This document shows, one piece after another, positions 42,401-46,904 of a stretch of DNA of 64,000 bases. The translations under genes were made by a program, and so were the position numbers. The DNA is from Liolophura sinensis (Eukaryota > Mollusca > Polyplacophora > Chitonida > Chitonidae), in the NCBI RefSeq assembly GCF_032854445.1, contig NC_088299.1, positions 8,387,608 through 8,451,607 of the forward strand, given 5' to 3'. Positions within the stretch are counted from its first letter, which is position 1, and every line of letters starts with the position of its first letter. The notes below the pieces were generated by a model, which was not told the DNA's origin, made no database searches, and saw only the letters and a program-made list of their open reading frames with translations.

Positions 42401-45229
42401 CAATGAAGACATGGCAACAATCTAAACATGGCAACAAAACCCTAGGTAACATTTTTATTTTCAATAAATATTTTACCTGTTCACCCGTCAAACCTGTGAC
42501 ATGTGACATGACTTGCTGCTCTCACATTTCTTCTGTTTCAGTACAAGTCTCTCTTCCACTTCAATGGTTTCTTCATACAGAACATCAGCTTTATCATACT
42601 AAACATGGCAATAAGACCCTAAAAAACATTTTTGTTTTCAGTAAATATTTTACCTGTTCACCCGTCACACCTGTGACAATGTCACATGACTTGTTGATCT
42701 CACATTTCTTCTGTTTCAGTACAAGTCTCTCTTCCACTTCAATGGTTTCTTCATACAGAACATCAGCTTTATCATACTAAACATGGCAATAAGACCCTAA
42801 AAAACATTTTTGTTTTCAGTAAATATTTTACCTGTTCACCCGTCACACCTGTGACAATGTCACATGACTTGTTGATCTCACATTTCTTCTGTTTCAGTAC
42901 AAGTCTCTCTTCCACTTCAATGATTTCTTCATACAGAACATCAGCTGTCACTATTTCCTGTAATAATTAAAAATAAAAACAATAAAACAAAAATTAATAT
43001 TCTTATAAAAAAAAAAAAAAGTGAACAGATGAAGAGTACTAAAACACTGTCTGGATAGTATTACAAACAATAGGTCACTCATCAGAATATTTCTCTACCA
43101 GGATAAAATTAGTTTTTGAGTGAGATAAAGGCTTTTTCCACATATATCATGACATGAGTTGGCAGGTGAAGTTGAATTTTAATAGATATGTTGTTGACAA
43201 AGTTACTCATGGTGGTGCGATTTATCTTCATGTGAATCTCTGATGATATAAATATCAGCAATATTAAAAAAAAAAAATGGTTTTGTTTACTTTATGATGT
43301 AGGATGTGCACATCAGGGGAGATAATTTATACTCCAGTCACACTACAGGGGGATAGCTCTGACTAATGTAAATGAAAAACAATCCAACCCACCAGAATGG
43401 TATTTTGAAATAACAAAAAATGTGGTGGTCCATCAGTTAAAGAGCTGAAGAGGTTTTCACTCAATTAAATTATGCCTTAAATATTTCAACAGAGACAAAA
43501 TTAAATATATTTTTTAAATATTTAAACTCAGCTATTTGCTTCTCATCACTCTTATTCCTTATGGGTTTATCCTAATTGTTAATACAGTACATGTATTATA
43601 TTGTACATGTAAACTTGCTAACCAAACTTCACGCAGTGAGAACAGAAAGTTGTGGACATAAATACATGTACATGAATGAGTACGAGCTCAGAGGGTTCAT
43701 ATCTTACAAGGTCAAATATATTTGGACGTGACTGGTTTCCTATGTGCAACAGATCCCGGAAACCCTTGGTTATGACAAGAGCCATTCTCTCCCCTTTCCT
43801 TTCCAGGAGTGCATTTGTGGCCACGGTGGTCCCCATTCGTATCCAATCAATGAGCGAAGCATCCAGTGGTTTCTCAGGAGGGAAACTTTTCCCAGTTTCC
43901 TGTTAAAAATGAAGGGAAGTTTGAATCATGTTTTACCTATATCTAAAAGGCATACTGGTCTCTCAGCAACCTGCGGATGGACGTGAGTTTCCCTCCAGTC
44001 CCTAGCCGGTTTCCTCCCACCTGGCCGCTGTCGTATTAGTGAAATATTCTTGAGTACGGCGTAAAATACCAATGAAATAAAATAAATAAACAAAAGGCAT
44101 ACTCCAAGATCCATTTAAAACTGTTTGCAGAACACAAATTTGTTCCCCCATTTTTTTTTATTCAGTTAGTTTAATGAAAAATTATTCCGTATTACCAAGA
44201 TTATTTTCACCAACGATGTGGTAACCTGTTCAAAATAGCATAATATAAATTGTCACCAATAACTGTGTCACCGAGAAACATGTAATACAGCGAATTTGGC
44301 GTAAAAGCCATATGCCACTTTAGTCAAATGAAAATAGGATAATTTATCTTACTGAATAAAATCAACAAACATTTTTAAATTTGTCAATCTTACAAATCTC
44401 AATGTGAGAACAGAACTTAAGACATTAAAGTACTTTTTGTTGACTTAATGATAAAATACCCTGTTCATGTCCAGCAAACCAAAACCACTTATAAATAAGA
44501 TTTATTTGATTTATTTATTTGATTGGTGTGTTACACCGTACTTAACAGTATTTCACTTATACGACGGCGGACAGAGCCACTACCATCCTCAGGTTGCTGC
44601 AGGACCTTTCCAAAAACAACACACGGTCAGAGAGGAAGCCAGCATGAGCTTGAACTCAAAGCGACCACTATAGTGAGAGGGTTTCGGGACATTGCGCCAT
44701 GCTGGCATGCTATGACCACCTCTACCACGGAGGCCCCTAATAAAACCATGAAAATATCGATCAAACAAGGCCTTCATAAATGAATCAGGCATTTCACAAG
44801 TGAATCAATTCGGACGTATTTATTTCACTGATTGTTGTTTAACGTTGTACTCAAGAATTTGTCAGTTAAAAGTCATATTTATGAATGGAGAAAACCAACT
44901 GCTTCGGGCATGTTACTGATGAACTTTCCCACAGGTGTCAACAATTAGGAAAGAAGCACTATTAGATCCAAGGTTATTTTCCACAAAGATTCTTGTTTTA
45001 GGGGGATTTTTTCTTCTTTCCACTCCTGTGCAAAAGAATTAACATTGTAAACAGCGCTTACCTGTTCCAGGATTCTGCGTATTCCTTCCCGAGGGGCATC
45101 AGGATAATTTTGGGGGTCCTCTGATAACAGTTTTAGCACTCTAATCTCTCCCCCTGGACAGCGAGCCCACACATCTGTGAATGTCCCTCCCCTGTCGATG
45201 GCAAACTGAAACTTTCCTACAGAGCTCAT
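9879..45229 (-). CDS. OPLAH: 5-oxoprolinase (ATP-hydrolysing), complete gene, 34 coding exons
   Basis: The enzyme opens 5-oxo-L-proline to L-glutamate using ATP, in the cytosolic gamma-glutamyl cycle. I joined 34 exons by splice sites and by remembered similarity to human OPLAH. They total 3891 nt and encode 1296 residues, against 1288 in human, and all junction phases agree. The N-terminal hydantoinase A part (about 1-720) has the phosphate-binding motifs DRGGTFTD (12-19) and GFDMGGTSTDV (about 313-323), and FGGAGGQHA (about 492-500). The hydantoinase B part starts near [12 protein letters not shown] (about 738) and contains [10 protein letters not shown] (about 854-863) and a C-terminal GGGG (about 1251). 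All introns look GT-AG except intron 9, which needs a GC donor. A pyrimidine-rich acceptor 4 nt before the ATG implies an upstream noncoding exon. Minus-strand AATAAA lies at 9852-9857, 22 nt past the stop. No disabling change was seen in the 34 exons used. Confidence 0.97.
10817..10905 (-). mobile_element. SINE family 1 fragment
   Basis: It has the ATAA tail, part of the 3' domain and the GAGAGGAAGCCAGCATGA piece, with an internal deletion. Confidence 0.6.
11339..11430. repeat. 19-bp direct repeat
   Basis: Unit AACAATGTCACATGGTGAC, about 4-5 copies. Confidence 0.85.
12370..12723 (-). mobile_element. SINE family 2, variant b
   Basis: Tail side at 12390-12420 (ACTTAACAATTTTTCAGTCA). The head at the right has a minus-strand A box-like ATTGGTTAGAGTATCTGCC and a GGTCAAACCC B box. 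The middle differs from the main family 2 copies. Confidence 0.8.
12749..12870. repeat. 26-bp direct repeat, about 4.5 units
   Basis: Unit contains CCCTGATGGAAATCAACCCC. The copies are nearly identical. Confidence 0.9.
13365..13935. mobile_element. non-autonomous element with inner inverted repeats
   Basis: 36-bp inverted repeats at 13473-13508 and 13830-13865 (AAAGACCATTAAA as the clearest core). Related sequence occurs at 57250-57625 and 50925-51145, so it is dispersed. No protein was found in it. Confidence 0.6.
14551..15180. repeat. 43-bp minisatellite, about 14 units
   Basis: The unit begins GGGATACTGGAATATTACAA and ends TAATTATCACTGA. It lies in OPLAH intron 33. Divergence rises towards the right. 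Confidence 0.88.
15491..15588 (-). CDS. OPLAH: OPLAH coding exon 33 (residues 1210-1242)
   Basis: It encodes [17 protein letters not shown] and [13 protein letters not shown]. The donor is GTATGT. A 5.4-kb intron separates it from the last exon. Confidence 0.94.
15851..16011 (-). CDS. OPLAH: OPLAH coding exon 32 (residues 1156-1210)
   Basis: It encodes [20 protein letters not shown], then [12 protein letters not shown] and [13 protein letters not shown]. The acceptor is TTTCTAG and the donor GTATGT. Confidence 0.96.
16479..16561 (-). CDS. OPLAH: OPLAH coding exon 31 (residues 1129-1156)
   Basis: It encodes [20 protein letters not shown]. The acceptor tract is a TTG repeat ending TTTAG, and the tail of a sense SINE lies directly behind it. 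Confidence 0.95.
16576..16798 (-). mobile_element. SINE family 1 in OPLAH intron 30
   Basis: A diverged copy in gene-sense orientation. Its tail ends about 15 nt from the acceptor of exon 31. Confidence 0.8.
17281..17650 (-). mobile_element. SINE family 2 in OPLAH intron 30
   Basis: Full-length diverged copy, tail at the left, and tRNA-like head ending near 17640. It contains a poly-C expansion at about 17437-17455. Confidence 0.85.
17753..17827 (-). CDS. OPLAH: OPLAH coding exon 30 (residues 1104-1128)
   Basis: It encodes [20 protein letters not shown] followed by GGAGA. The donor is GTAAGC. Confidence 0.95.
18494..18643 (-). CDS. OPLAH: OPLAH coding exon 29 (residues 1054-1103)
   Basis: It encodes [20 protein letters not shown] and [17 protein letters not shown]. 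The acceptor is TTTGTCAG and the donor CAG|GTAAGG. Confidence 0.96.
19083..19198 (+). mobile_element. SINE family 1, truncated 3' part
   Basis: Antisense to OPLAH. It has the CAGCCTGCAGATGGTCG start, the 3' domain and an A-rich tail. Confidence 0.75.
19428..19562 (-). CDS. OPLAH: OPLAH coding exon 28 (residues 1009-1053)
   Basis: It encodes [20 protein letters not shown] and GHDVPLNQ, nearly identical to human. The acceptor is GTCAACAG and the donor GTTAGA. Confidence 0.96.
20169..20315 (-). CDS. OPLAH: OPLAH coding exon 27 (residues 960-1008)
   Basis: It encodes [17 protein letters not shown] and [20 protein letters not shown]. It is 49 whole codons. The donor is GTAAGA. Confidence 0.94.
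20769..20946 (-). mobile_element. SINE family 1, young 5'-truncated copy with TSD
   Basis: A 15-bp target-site duplication TGAGATACTTTTAAT is present at 20754-20768 and 20947-20961. The body is close to consensus and the tail is a T run on the plus strand. Confidence 0.93.
20996..21070 (-). CDS. OPLAH: OPLAH coding exon 26 (residues 935-959)
   Basis: It encodes [17 protein letters not shown]. The donor is CAG|GTAAAT. A sense SINE begins under 50 bp beyond it. Confidence 0.94.
21330..21465 (-). mobile_element. SINE family 1, decayed fragment
   Basis: The tail, 3' domain and middle piece are recognisable but diverged. A family 2 tail follows at 21516-21597. Confidence 0.65.
21516..21597 (+). 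mobile_element. SINE family 2 tail fragment
   Basis: It holds GTCGTCATATGATTAAAAAA, TTAAACCCCAAG and an ACTC-repeat tail. Confidence 0.7.
21700..21809 (-). CDS. OPLAH: OPLAH coding exon 25 (residues 898-934)
   Basis: It encodes [20 protein letters not shown] and ends QK|GTAGGC, matching human [21 protein letters not shown]. Confidence 0.96.
22294..22468 (-). CDS. OPLAH: OPLAH coding exon 24 (residues 840-898)
   Basis: It encodes [20 protein letters not shown], with conserved histidines, then [20 protein letters not shown]. It is the longest coding exon after exon 2. Confidence 0.96.
22765..22860 (-). CDS. OPLAH: OPLAH coding exon 23 (residues 808-839)
   Basis: It encodes [19 protein letters not shown], a strongly conserved hydantoinase B stretch. 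The donor is GTAAGT. Confidence 0.95.
23223..23412 (+). repeat. unclassified dispersed repeat, reference copy
   Basis: It contains GTTCTACTGATTTTAGAAAA, GGTTTGCTTGGAACATGGGA and GACATTTATTTGCCCCTA. Other copies lie at 10925-11066 (+), 31300-31500 (+), 41585-41716 (-), 60875-61085 (-) and 61499-61625 (-). Confidence 0.7.
23987..24097 (-). CDS. OPLAH: OPLAH coding exon 22 (residues 771-807)
   Basis: It encodes [20 protein letters not shown] and [17 protein letters not shown]. The acceptor is CCTTTTCAG and the donor GTGAGG. Confidence 0.96.
25063..25099 (-). CDS. OPLAH: OPLAH coding exon 21, 37-nt microexon (residues 758-770)
   Basis: It encodes [13 protein letters not shown], the counterpart of human RILQRTAISTNIK. 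The acceptor is TATTCCCAG and the donor AAG|GTAACC. It was found because the neighbouring exons left exactly this gap. Confidence 0.93.
25913..26013 (-). CDS. OPLAH: OPLAH coding exon 20 (residues 725-758)
   Basis: It encodes [20 protein letters not shown], the start of the hydantoinase B half. The acceptor is TATTTGCAG and the donor AG|GTAAGA. Confidence 0.95.
26470..26533 (-). CDS. OPLAH: OPLAH coding exon 19 (residues 703-724)
   Basis: A 64-nt exon encoding [20 protein letters not shown]. The donor is AAT|GTAAGT. The 60-bp minisatellite lies in the intron before it. Confidence 0.94.
26949..27207 (-). mobile_element. SINE family 1, full-length, with TSD
   Basis: It runs from the tail through the tRNA-like head, with minus-strand A box near 27165-27200. 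The direct repeat CAATTTAAATTGA flanks it at about 26935 and 27208. It abuts the 60-bp minisatellite. Confidence 0.9.
27222..29200. repeat. 60-bp minisatellite, about 33 units
   Basis: The unit contains GTGAAATCATCTCC and CAATTGGTGTGGCC. All units are 60 bp except one near 27361 (57 bp), so several frames stay open for hundreds of codons. It lies in OPLAH intron 18 and is not a gene. Confidence 0.96.
29343..29455 (-). CDS. OPLAH: OPLAH coding exon 18 (residues 666-703)
   Basis: It encodes [18 protein letters not shown] and [11 protein letters not shown] sense-oriented SINE with clear target-site duplications ends about 35-50 bp upstream of its acceptor. Confidence 0.94.
29503..29663 (-). mobile_element. 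SINE family 1, 5'-truncated, with TSD
   Basis: A 13-bp TSD AATTGGATGTGAT lies at 29490-29502 and 29664-29676. It is in gene-sense orientation, upstream of OPLAH exon 18. Confidence 0.92.
30297..30465 (+). mobile_element. SINE family 1, 5'-truncated
   Basis: Antisense to OPLAH in intron 17, with a long AAAT tail. Flanks AAAAGCCATTT and AAAGGCATTT may be an aged TSD. Confidence 0.82.
30570..30790 (-). mobile_element. SINE family 1, near-full diverged copy
   Basis: It retains the tail, 3' domain, middle and most of the tRNA-like head (GGACTTGAACTCATGG). Confidence 0.8.
30911..31049 (-). CDS. OPLAH: OPLAH coding exon 17 (residues 619-665)
   Basis: It encodes [20 protein letters not shown] followed by VRGLGKSN. 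The acceptor is CTTTCCAG and the donor GTATGT. Confidence 0.95.
31300..31500 (+). repeat. unclassified dispersed repeat copy
   Basis: It shares GAGTTCTACTGATTTTAGAA and GTTGCTTGGAAGGTAGGATG with the 23223 copy. Confidence 0.68.
31565..31702 (-). CDS. OPLAH: OPLAH coding exon 16 (residues 573-619)
   Basis: It encodes [20 protein letters not shown], matching human ESFLHLRYQGTDCALMVSA. The acceptor is TTTTGTAG and the donor AAAG|GTTAGA. Confidence 0.95.
32680..33330. repeat. degenerate ~55-bp tandem array split by a SINE
   Basis: Units carry AAAAAGCTTAACC, CAATCCATGTATAAG and ATACAAGAGC. The SINE at 32846-33001 interrupts it. Confidence 0.75.
32846..33001 (+). mobile_element. SINE family 1 inserted in a tandem array
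   Basis: TSD TTAAAGCAAAAA at 32834-32845 and 33002-33013. It splits one unit of the 55-bp array described for 32680-33330. Confidence 0.88.
33627..33708 (-). CDS. OPLAH: OPLAH coding exon 15 (residues 546-573)
   Basis: It encodes [20 protein letters not shown], matching the position of human LDQRLSRLEEQCVDALQAQ. The acceptor is CTTTATAG and the donor AG|GTGAGG. Confidence 0.92.
34020..35690. repeat. AC-rich tandem array in OPLAH intron 14
   Basis: Short units of about 17 bp (CACCTTACACATCA and CACAAGTCA types), organised in a longer duplication of about 599 bp. It ends about 15 nt from the exon 14 donor. Confidence 0.92.
35705..35793 (-). CDS. OPLAH: OPLAH coding exon 14 (residues 516-546)
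   Basis: It encodes [19 protein letters not shown]. The acceptor is TCCCCAG and the donor GTGAGG. The AC-rich tandem array starts only about 15 nt past the donor. Confidence 0.95.
35938..36067 (-). mobile_element. SINE family 1, decayed copy
   Basis: The tail, the CTCAAGAATATTTCGCTT domain and a shortened middle are recognisable. It lies between OPLAH exons 13 and 14. Confidence 0.65.
36252..36364 (-). CDS. OPLAH: OPLAH coding exon 13 (residues 479-516)
   Basis: It encodes the glycine-rich [19 protein letters not shown]. The acceptor is CATTTCAG and the donor GTTAGT. Confidence 0.95.
36823..36951 (-). CDS. OPLAH: OPLAH coding exon 12 (residues 436-478)
   Basis: It encodes [20 protein letters not shown] and ends ALTQ. 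It is 43 whole codons. The donor is CAG|GTTTGT. Confidence 0.94.
37216..37358 (-). CDS. OPLAH: OPLAH coding exon 11 (residues 388-435)
   Basis: It encodes [19 protein letters not shown] and [12 protein letters not shown]. The acceptor is CACACCAG and the donor GTGTGA. Confidence 0.95.
37726..37843 (-). CDS. OPLAH: OPLAH coding exon 10 (residues 349-388)
   Basis: It encodes [16 protein letters not shown] and [16 protein letters not shown]. The acceptor is CTCTTGCAG and the donor AAAG|GTTTGC. Confidence 0.95.
38120..38208 (-). CDS. OPLAH: OPLAH coding exon 9 (residues 319-348), GC donor
   Basis: It encodes [17 protein letters not shown] and ends TIQAPQ. The only in-frame junction to LDINTV of exon 10 uses CAG|GCAGGT as the 5' splice site. 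The nearby GT would add four bases and shift the frame. Confidence 0.93.
39186..39298 (-). CDS. OPLAH: OPLAH coding exon 8 (residues 281-319)
   Basis: It encodes [19 protein letters not shown] and PVIGFDMGG, the start of the second nucleotide-binding motif. The motif is split by the following intron. Confidence 0.95.
39717..39769 (-). CDS. OPLAH: OPLAH coding exon 7 (residues 264-281)
   Basis: A 53-nt exon encoding [13 protein letters not shown]. The acceptor is ATTACAG and the donor AG|GTAAAT. Confidence 0.93.
39900..40345. repeat. 22-bp minisatellite in OPLAH intron 6
   Basis: Unit AGGCTCTTTCTATCAGACCA plus AG, about 20 copies. A 194-codon open frame over it is an effect of the repeat. 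Confidence 0.88.
40749..40828 (-). CDS. OPLAH: OPLAH coding exon 6 (residues 237-263)
   Basis: It encodes [20 protein letters not shown], matching human CADAYLTPAIQRYVQGF. The acceptor is TTGACAG and the donor AAG|GTGAGA. Confidence 0.95.
41156..41260 (-). mobile_element. SINE family 1, short truncated copy with TSD
   Basis: An 11-bp TSD GTACAGGTATG lies at 41145-41155 and 41261-41271. Only the tail, 3' domain and start of the body inserted. Confidence 0.9.
41352..41467 (-). CDS. OPLAH: OPLAH coding exon 5 (residues 198-237)
   Basis: It encodes [20 protein letters not shown]. The acceptor is TGACACAG and the donor GTAAGC. A truncated SINE lies about 80 bp beyond the donor. Confidence 0.95.
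41724..42062 (+). mobile_element. SINE family 2, near full length
   Basis: It runs from a tRNA-like head with B box-like GGGTCAATCC to the tail TTAAACCCCAAG plus an ACTC repeat. Antisense to OPLAH in intron 4. Confidence 0.85.
42279..42385 (-). CDS. OPLAH: OPLAH coding exon 4 (residues 163-198)
   Basis: It encodes [16 protein letters not shown] and ends [11 protein letters not shown], as in human OPLAH. The acceptor is AATTTTCAG and the donor GTAAGA. Confidence 0.95.
42424..42778 (-). pseudogene. two extra tandem copies of OPLAH exon 3
   Basis: A 177-178 bp unit holding most of exon 3, its donor and downstream intron occurs three times (starts 42424, 42601, 42779). The copies at 42424 and 42601 keep the donor CAG|GTAAAA. 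Their 5' edge lacks the true acceptor, being replaced by sequence from the end of the next unit. The 42424 copy has more changes, including a one-base loss inside the exon-like part. The 42601 copy is almost identical to the working exon over the shared part. They are probably not spliced in. Confidence 0.85.
42832..42957 (-). CDS. OPLAH: OPLAH coding exon 3 (residues 121-162), functional member of a triplicated exon
   Basis: It encodes [18 protein letters not shown] and ends TGEQ|GTAAAA, in phase 0 at both ends. Its acceptor TTATTACAG lies just outside the part copied twice more downstream in the gene, at 42424-42778. Confidence 0.92.
43708..43899 (-). CDS. OPLAH: OPLAH coding exon 2 (residues 57-120)
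   Basis: It carries [18 protein letters not shown] and [11 protein letters not shown], nearly identical to the human enzyme. The acceptor is TTAACAG and the donor CTT|GTAAGA. Confidence 0.95.
43957..44091 (+). mobile_element. SINE family 1, truncated, with TSD
   Basis: A 12-bp TSD AAAAGGCATACT lies at 43945-43956 and 44092-44103. A small internal deletion removed the CATAATG piece. Confidence 0.9.
44503..44737 (-). mobile_element. SINE family 1, near-full, in OPLAH intron 1
   Basis: The head ends at the minus-strand GGGGCCTCCGTGG start. An internal deletion removes part of the middle. Confidence 0.85.
44817..44933 (-). mobile_element. SINE family 1, old fragment
   Basis: A diverged tail and 3' domain, followed by traces of the middle ending near CTTTCCCACA. 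Confidence 0.6.
45062..45229 (-). CDS. OPLAH: OPLAH coding exon 1 (residues 1-56)
   Basis: It begins [19 protein letters not shown], the ASKHA-type phosphate loop of hydantoinase A enzymes. The donor is CAG|GTAAGC. A run ending TTTTTTCCCCAG lies 4 nt before the ATG, so this is probably the second transcribed exon. Confidence 0.95.
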
Positions 45230-45694
45230 TTTCCTGGGGAAAAAAGCATCACTTGTAAAAGGTGGATGTCTGTGAATATTACCTTACACAGTTAGAAACT
45301 GGTACTATGTAACAAGTATGAATGTACTGACCATCTGCTTATATAACTGGATCAATGTGAATTTGGATCAAAATAGAAGTGTAGGCTACAGTCCCAAAGG
45401 TCATTTGTTCAAACCCCAACACAGCCGATTCATCACAACTTAACAGCTGAGTCAAAATATTACCATTTATACACTATTTGGAATGGCCAATGACACTCTC
45501 AAGGTGAAAGCACAGATTCTAGTGCTGATTATTATGTACTACATGGCCAAACAAACACTTACGAAGTGCTGGTTTGCAACATGTAACAGCCCTGAGACTA
45601 AAGCCAGAACCATTAAGGTTGAGAAAGAAACAACAGGAAATAATTAACATCAGCTGATTAAACATTCATACTATGTCAAATTAAACAAATTTTT

Positions 45695-45940
45695 TTTGTT
45701 TATTTATTTGAATGGAGATTTTCACCGCACTTAAGAATATTTCACTTATACGGTTGCTGTCTAGCTCATACTGGCTTCCCCTCCGGCCGTACATGGGAAG
45801 GTCTGTCAGCAACCTGCGGATGGTCGTGGGTTTCCCCTGGGGTGTGCCCAGTTTCCTCCCACCATAATGCTGGCTGCCGTCGTATAAGTGAAATATTCTT
45901 GAGTACGGCATGAAACACCAGTCAAACAAATAAATATAAA
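45695..45940. mobile_element. two SINE family 1 pieces in opposite orientation
   Basis: 45695-45752 is a minus-oriented tail and 3' domain. 45760-45940 is a plus-oriented body and tail. The shared 3' domains differ at many bases, so these look like separate insertions. They lie in the divergent promoter region. Confidence 0.75.
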
Positions 45941-45996
45941 TATACAGTTGCTTGTTGAAGTTAACAGGTCATACATAATGACGTACGTTTGTTTTT

Positions 45997-46225
45997 CTTT
46001 ATTTATTTCAAGACTATTTCGCTTAATTACGACAGCAGTCAGTAATCACTACGGTGGGAGGAAACCTGGCAAAGCCCAGGGGGAAACCCACGACCATCTG
46101 CAGGTGGCTGGAAGACCTTGCCATGTATGACTGAAGAAGAAGCCAGTATGAGCTGGACTTGAACTCACAGCGAAGACATTGGTGGGAGGCTCCTGGGTCA
46201 TTGCGTCCTACATGCTGGAAAGCTA
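45997..46225 (-). mobile_element. SINE family 1, near-full diverged copy
   Basis: Tail to head, including GAGCTGGACTTGAACTCACA and the head TCCTGGGTCATTGCG. It lies in the OPLAH-EXOSC4 intergenic gap. Confidence 0.8.
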
Positions 46226-46734
46226 ATCTCTGTTTTATTTGATTCTACAGATTTAATTACTGGTACCAGAATCTCTCCCTACAGCATGTACTAAATAGTT
46301 TTAGCAGCATACTGTGGACAAAAAATTGAAATGAAAAATATCAACACCACAGTTCCGACACATTATTGGAATATTAAATGTCACAAAGTTTTTTAAAATG
46401 CACTGTTCGTGAAACGTGTACAGGATAAGAAAAGTACCTGTATATGCACTAAAAAAAACAGTCTGAAAAGTCGCACACGATTTCCATCAGCTGTATGGTG
46501 TTGTCGTTTTTCTGTTATCAGCGATCAGATCGATAATCAGAAGTTAGTAGCTGCAACTTAAGTACATCTTCCCTGTTGTTTTGCCCTACCTCACCGTACA
46601 AATCACGTGTCTCTTTCATCTTGCTGCCACACGATATAAACATCGCATTAAACTCATCTTGATTCTCCTTTCGGAAACCAACTCTGACCTGCACAATTCT
46701 CGCCTCCTCACACGCGAGAGCGTTCAGTCAAAAC

Positions 46735-46904
46735 ATGGCGGGACTCGAGCTGCTCTCGATCAAGGTTTGAGAATTGACGGACGAAAAGCACATGAACTGC
46801 GAAAAATACAGTGTCGAATGGGTGTATTTAGTCAAGCAGATGGCTCGGCTTATATAGAGCAAGGAAACACCAAAGTTCTGGCCGCTGTCTACGGGCCGCA
46901 CGAA
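46735..46904 (+). CDS. EXOSC4: EXOSC4 coding exon 1
   Basis: ATG at 46735 opens MAGLELLS, identical to the human start. From 46758 the reading continues as DQGLRIDGRKAHELRKIQ in another frame. The exon ends GPHE|GTAAGC. The one-base disagreement is either a sequencing or assembly indel or a real change. Confidence 0.9.

Larger units (their letters stand above)
45234..46734. promoter_or_regulatory. divergent OPLAH / EXOSC4 promoter region
   Basis: This is the 1.5 kb between the two start codons. About 500 bp of it, 45695-46225, is SINE sequence. The unique part next to EXOSC4 (46226-46734) most likely holds both transcription starts. No TATA box is convincing. Minus-strand donor-like sites at 46437 (CAG|GTACTT) and 45562 (GTAAGT) could end a noncoding first exon of OPLAH, which the acceptor at 45234 implies. 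This is inference from layout. Confidence 0.45.

Noticed and set aside
42403-42780. 125-codon plus-strand frame
   Set aside because: It is the opposite strand of the duplicated OPLAH exon 3 units.
46581-46734. Upstream in-frame extension of EXOSC4
   Set aside because: It would add about 51 residues with no resemblance to the family. MAGLELLS at 46735 matches the usual start. Left open only if the frame break proves real.
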